From NCBI GenBank assembly GCA_023442845.1, contig JAEZXC010000037.1, positions 1 to 7,779 on the forward strand: a stretch of 7,779 bases of DNA, read 5' to 3'. Positions 7,022 through 7,779 of this stretch are shown here, piece after piece (position 1 is the first letter of the stretch; every line of letters starts with the position of its first letter). Origin of the DNA: Actinomycetes bacterium (lineage in GTDB: Bacteria; Actinomycetota; Actinomycetes; Actinomycetales; Demequinaceae). The notes beneath the pieces are model-generated. The model searched no databases. It was not told where the DNA came from and was given only the letters and a program-made list of their open reading frames with translations. The translations under genes and the position numbers were made by a program.

Positions 7022-7288
7022 TTACTCCTCGCCAGAGCCGAGAATGAGGAGGTTACCCTCGTTGATCTCACGCAACGCCACCGACAACGGCTTGTCCGTG
7101 GAGTCGGCCTCGACCAGTGGTCCCACGTTCTCGAAGTGACCCTCGCCAAGGGCCTCGTAGTACGAGTTGATCTGGCGCGCGCGCTTGGCACCGTAGATCA
7201 CCAGCGCGTACTTGGAGTCGACCTTGGAGAGCAACTCGTCGATGGGCGGGTTGGTGATGCCCTCGGGATGCGCGATGGTTCCGGCCAC
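7022..7288 (-). CDS. rpoZ: DNA-directed RNA polymerase omega subunit, actinobacterial type
   Basis: Omega binds the beta-prime subunit and helps assembly and stability of RNA polymerase. The 88-residue product has the actinobacterial hallmarks GITNPPIDELL (residues 10-20), SKYALVIYGAKRARQIN (25-41), LGEG at 47-50, VGPLVE and KPLSVALREI near 66-75. It starts with GTG at 7288 behind a near-perfect AGGAGG with a five-base spacer, the strongest ribosome site in the window. The N-terminus (MAGTIAHPE) does not show the MARVTV sequence that E. coli omega uses at the first ppGpp site. It lies between gmk and coaBC, the same neighbours as in mycobacteria as I recall them. Confidence 0.96.
   Translation of the reverse strand: MAGTIAHPEGITNPPIDELLSKVDSKYALVIYGAKRARQINSYYEALGEGHFENVGPLVEADSTDKPLSVALREINEGNLLILGSGEE
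7025..7030 (-). promoter_or_regulatory. Shine-Dalgarno of coaBC, inside the end of rpoZ
   Basis: GAGGAG on the minus strand, six bases before the GTG at 7018. It overlaps the last sense codons of rpoZ, so translation of the two genes is likely coupled. It supports the GTG start. Confidence 0.8.
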
Positions 7289-7293
7289 GTTTT

Positions 7294-7299
7294 CCTCCT
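7294..7299 (-). promoter_or_regulatory. Shine-Dalgarno of rpoZ
   Basis: AGGAGG on the minus strand, five bases before the GTG at 7288. It is a full-strength site and decides the GTG start of rpoZ. Confidence 0.85.
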
Positions 7300-7337
7300 A
7301 GGTCCTGTCCCGCGACGTGCAGACAGCGCCAACTAGT

Positions 7338-7779
7338 CTACCGTGCCGAGGCGACGATGCCTTCCAGCTCCGTCACGGCATCGTCGAGCACGTCATTCAC
7401 GATGGTGACGTCGAACTCGTCCACCGCCCGTAACTCCTGGTGCGCCGTCTCAAGACGACGCTCCCGTTCCGCCTGATCCTCGGTTCCCCGGATTGCCAGA
7501 CGGTCCTCAAGCACATCGAACGAAGGGGGGGCGACAAATACAAACAGGGCGTCAGGCATTGACTCACGTACCTGCCGCGCGCCCTGGAGGTCGATCTCAA
7601 GGACCACAGGAACATCGGCGTTGAGTCGTTCGATGACTGGTGCCCGTGGCGTCCCATATCGGTGAACGCCGTGAACCACTGCCCATTCGAGCAGTTCCCC
7701 GTCTTGAATCATGCGATCAAACTCGTGAGAGCTGACGAAGAAGTAGTGCCGTCCCTCCTCTTCACCTTCACGAGGAGCC
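7338..7779 (-). CDS. gmk: Guanylate kinase, C-terminal part (5' end outside window)
   Basis: Phosphorylates GMP (and dGMP) to the diphosphate with ATP, an essential step of guanine nucleotide synthesis and salvage. The frame is open to the right edge, so at least 146 residues are present; an internal ATG at 7712 is not the real start, because the 22 codons before it are clearly guanylate kinase (PREGEEEGRHYFFVS). Further motifs are GELLEWAVVHG, YGTPR, VLEIDLQGARQVR and FVAPPS, followed by RGTE and RRL in the lid/C-terminal core. The N-terminal P-loop and first GMP-binding residues lie outside the window. A seven-G run on the plus strand (7525-7531) encodes part of FVAPPS and the frame stays correct through it. 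The stop is 49 bases before the rpoZ start. Confidence 0.95.
   Translation of the reverse strand, partial: APREGEEEGRHYFFVSSHEFDRMIQDGELLEWAVVHGVHRYGTPRAPVIERLNADVPVVLEIDLQGARQVRESMPDALFVFVAPPSFDVLEDRLAIRGTEDQAERERRLETAHQELRAVDEFDVTIVNDVLDDAVTELEGIVASAR

Noticed and set aside
7289..7337. Terminator or promoter between gmk and rpoZ
   Set aside because: Only a weak CTGTC/GACAG inverted repeat with a 12-base loop and no T run. No clear -10/-35 pair beyond the rpoZ ribosome site.
7338..7712. A 124-residue gmk starting at the ATG at 7712
   Set aside because: The in-frame codons upstream to the window edge are conserved guanylate kinase sequence, so the gene begins outside the window.
1..7779. 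Mobile element, defence system, CRISPR or biosynthetic cluster
   Set aside because: The whole window is accounted for by eight tightly packed housekeeping genes in a conserved order. No repeats, integrase, transposase or foreign-looking composition was seen.

Overview
This window is a piece of a conserved housekeeping gene cluster from a high-GC Gram-positive bacterium (Actinomycetota). Three things point there: the gene order, a short omega subunit of the actinobacterial type (GITNPPIDELL / AKRARQIN), and a PriA that keeps its zinc fingers but has lost the helicase motifs, as in actinobacteria. By eye the DNA is clearly GC-rich, with many GTG starts. I cannot name genus or family from this alone; a Micrococcales/Actinomycetales-type organism fits but is not shown.

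All eight genes lie on the minus strand and read from right to left: gmk (5' part outside the window) - rpoZ - coaBC - metK - priA - fmt - rsmB - rpe (3' part outside the window). Gaps are about 49, 3, 45-57, 10, 36-45, -4 and 9 bases. No intergenic stretch exceeds 60 bases, and no convincing intrinsic terminator is seen, so one long operon is plausible. No RNA genes, mobile elements, CRISPR arrays or phage-like genes are visible. The many plus-strand open frames are antisense shadows of these genes.

The products cover core nucleotide, cofactor and translation functions: GMP to GDP (Gmk), the omega subunit of RNA polymerase (RpoZ), coenzyme A from pantothenate (CoaBC), S-adenosylmethionine from methionine (MetK), replication restart (PriA), formylation of initiator Met-tRNA (Fmt), SAM-dependent methylation of 16S rRNA (RsmB) and the pentose phosphate pathway (Rpe). 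MetK, Fmt and RsmB are linked through methionine and SAM.

I found no new biological system here. The most interesting signal is regulatory. Three genes without a good Shine-Dalgarno (metK, fmt, rpe) each have a TANNNT -10-like hexamer 6-7 bases before an ATG, as expected for leaderless transcripts, and the metK and fmt sites resemble each other closely. These could be internal promoters in the cluster. The rest is start-site correction (priA, metK, fmt) and family-level peculiarities (helicase-dead PriA, altered CoaC flap, omega without the MAR amino terminus).
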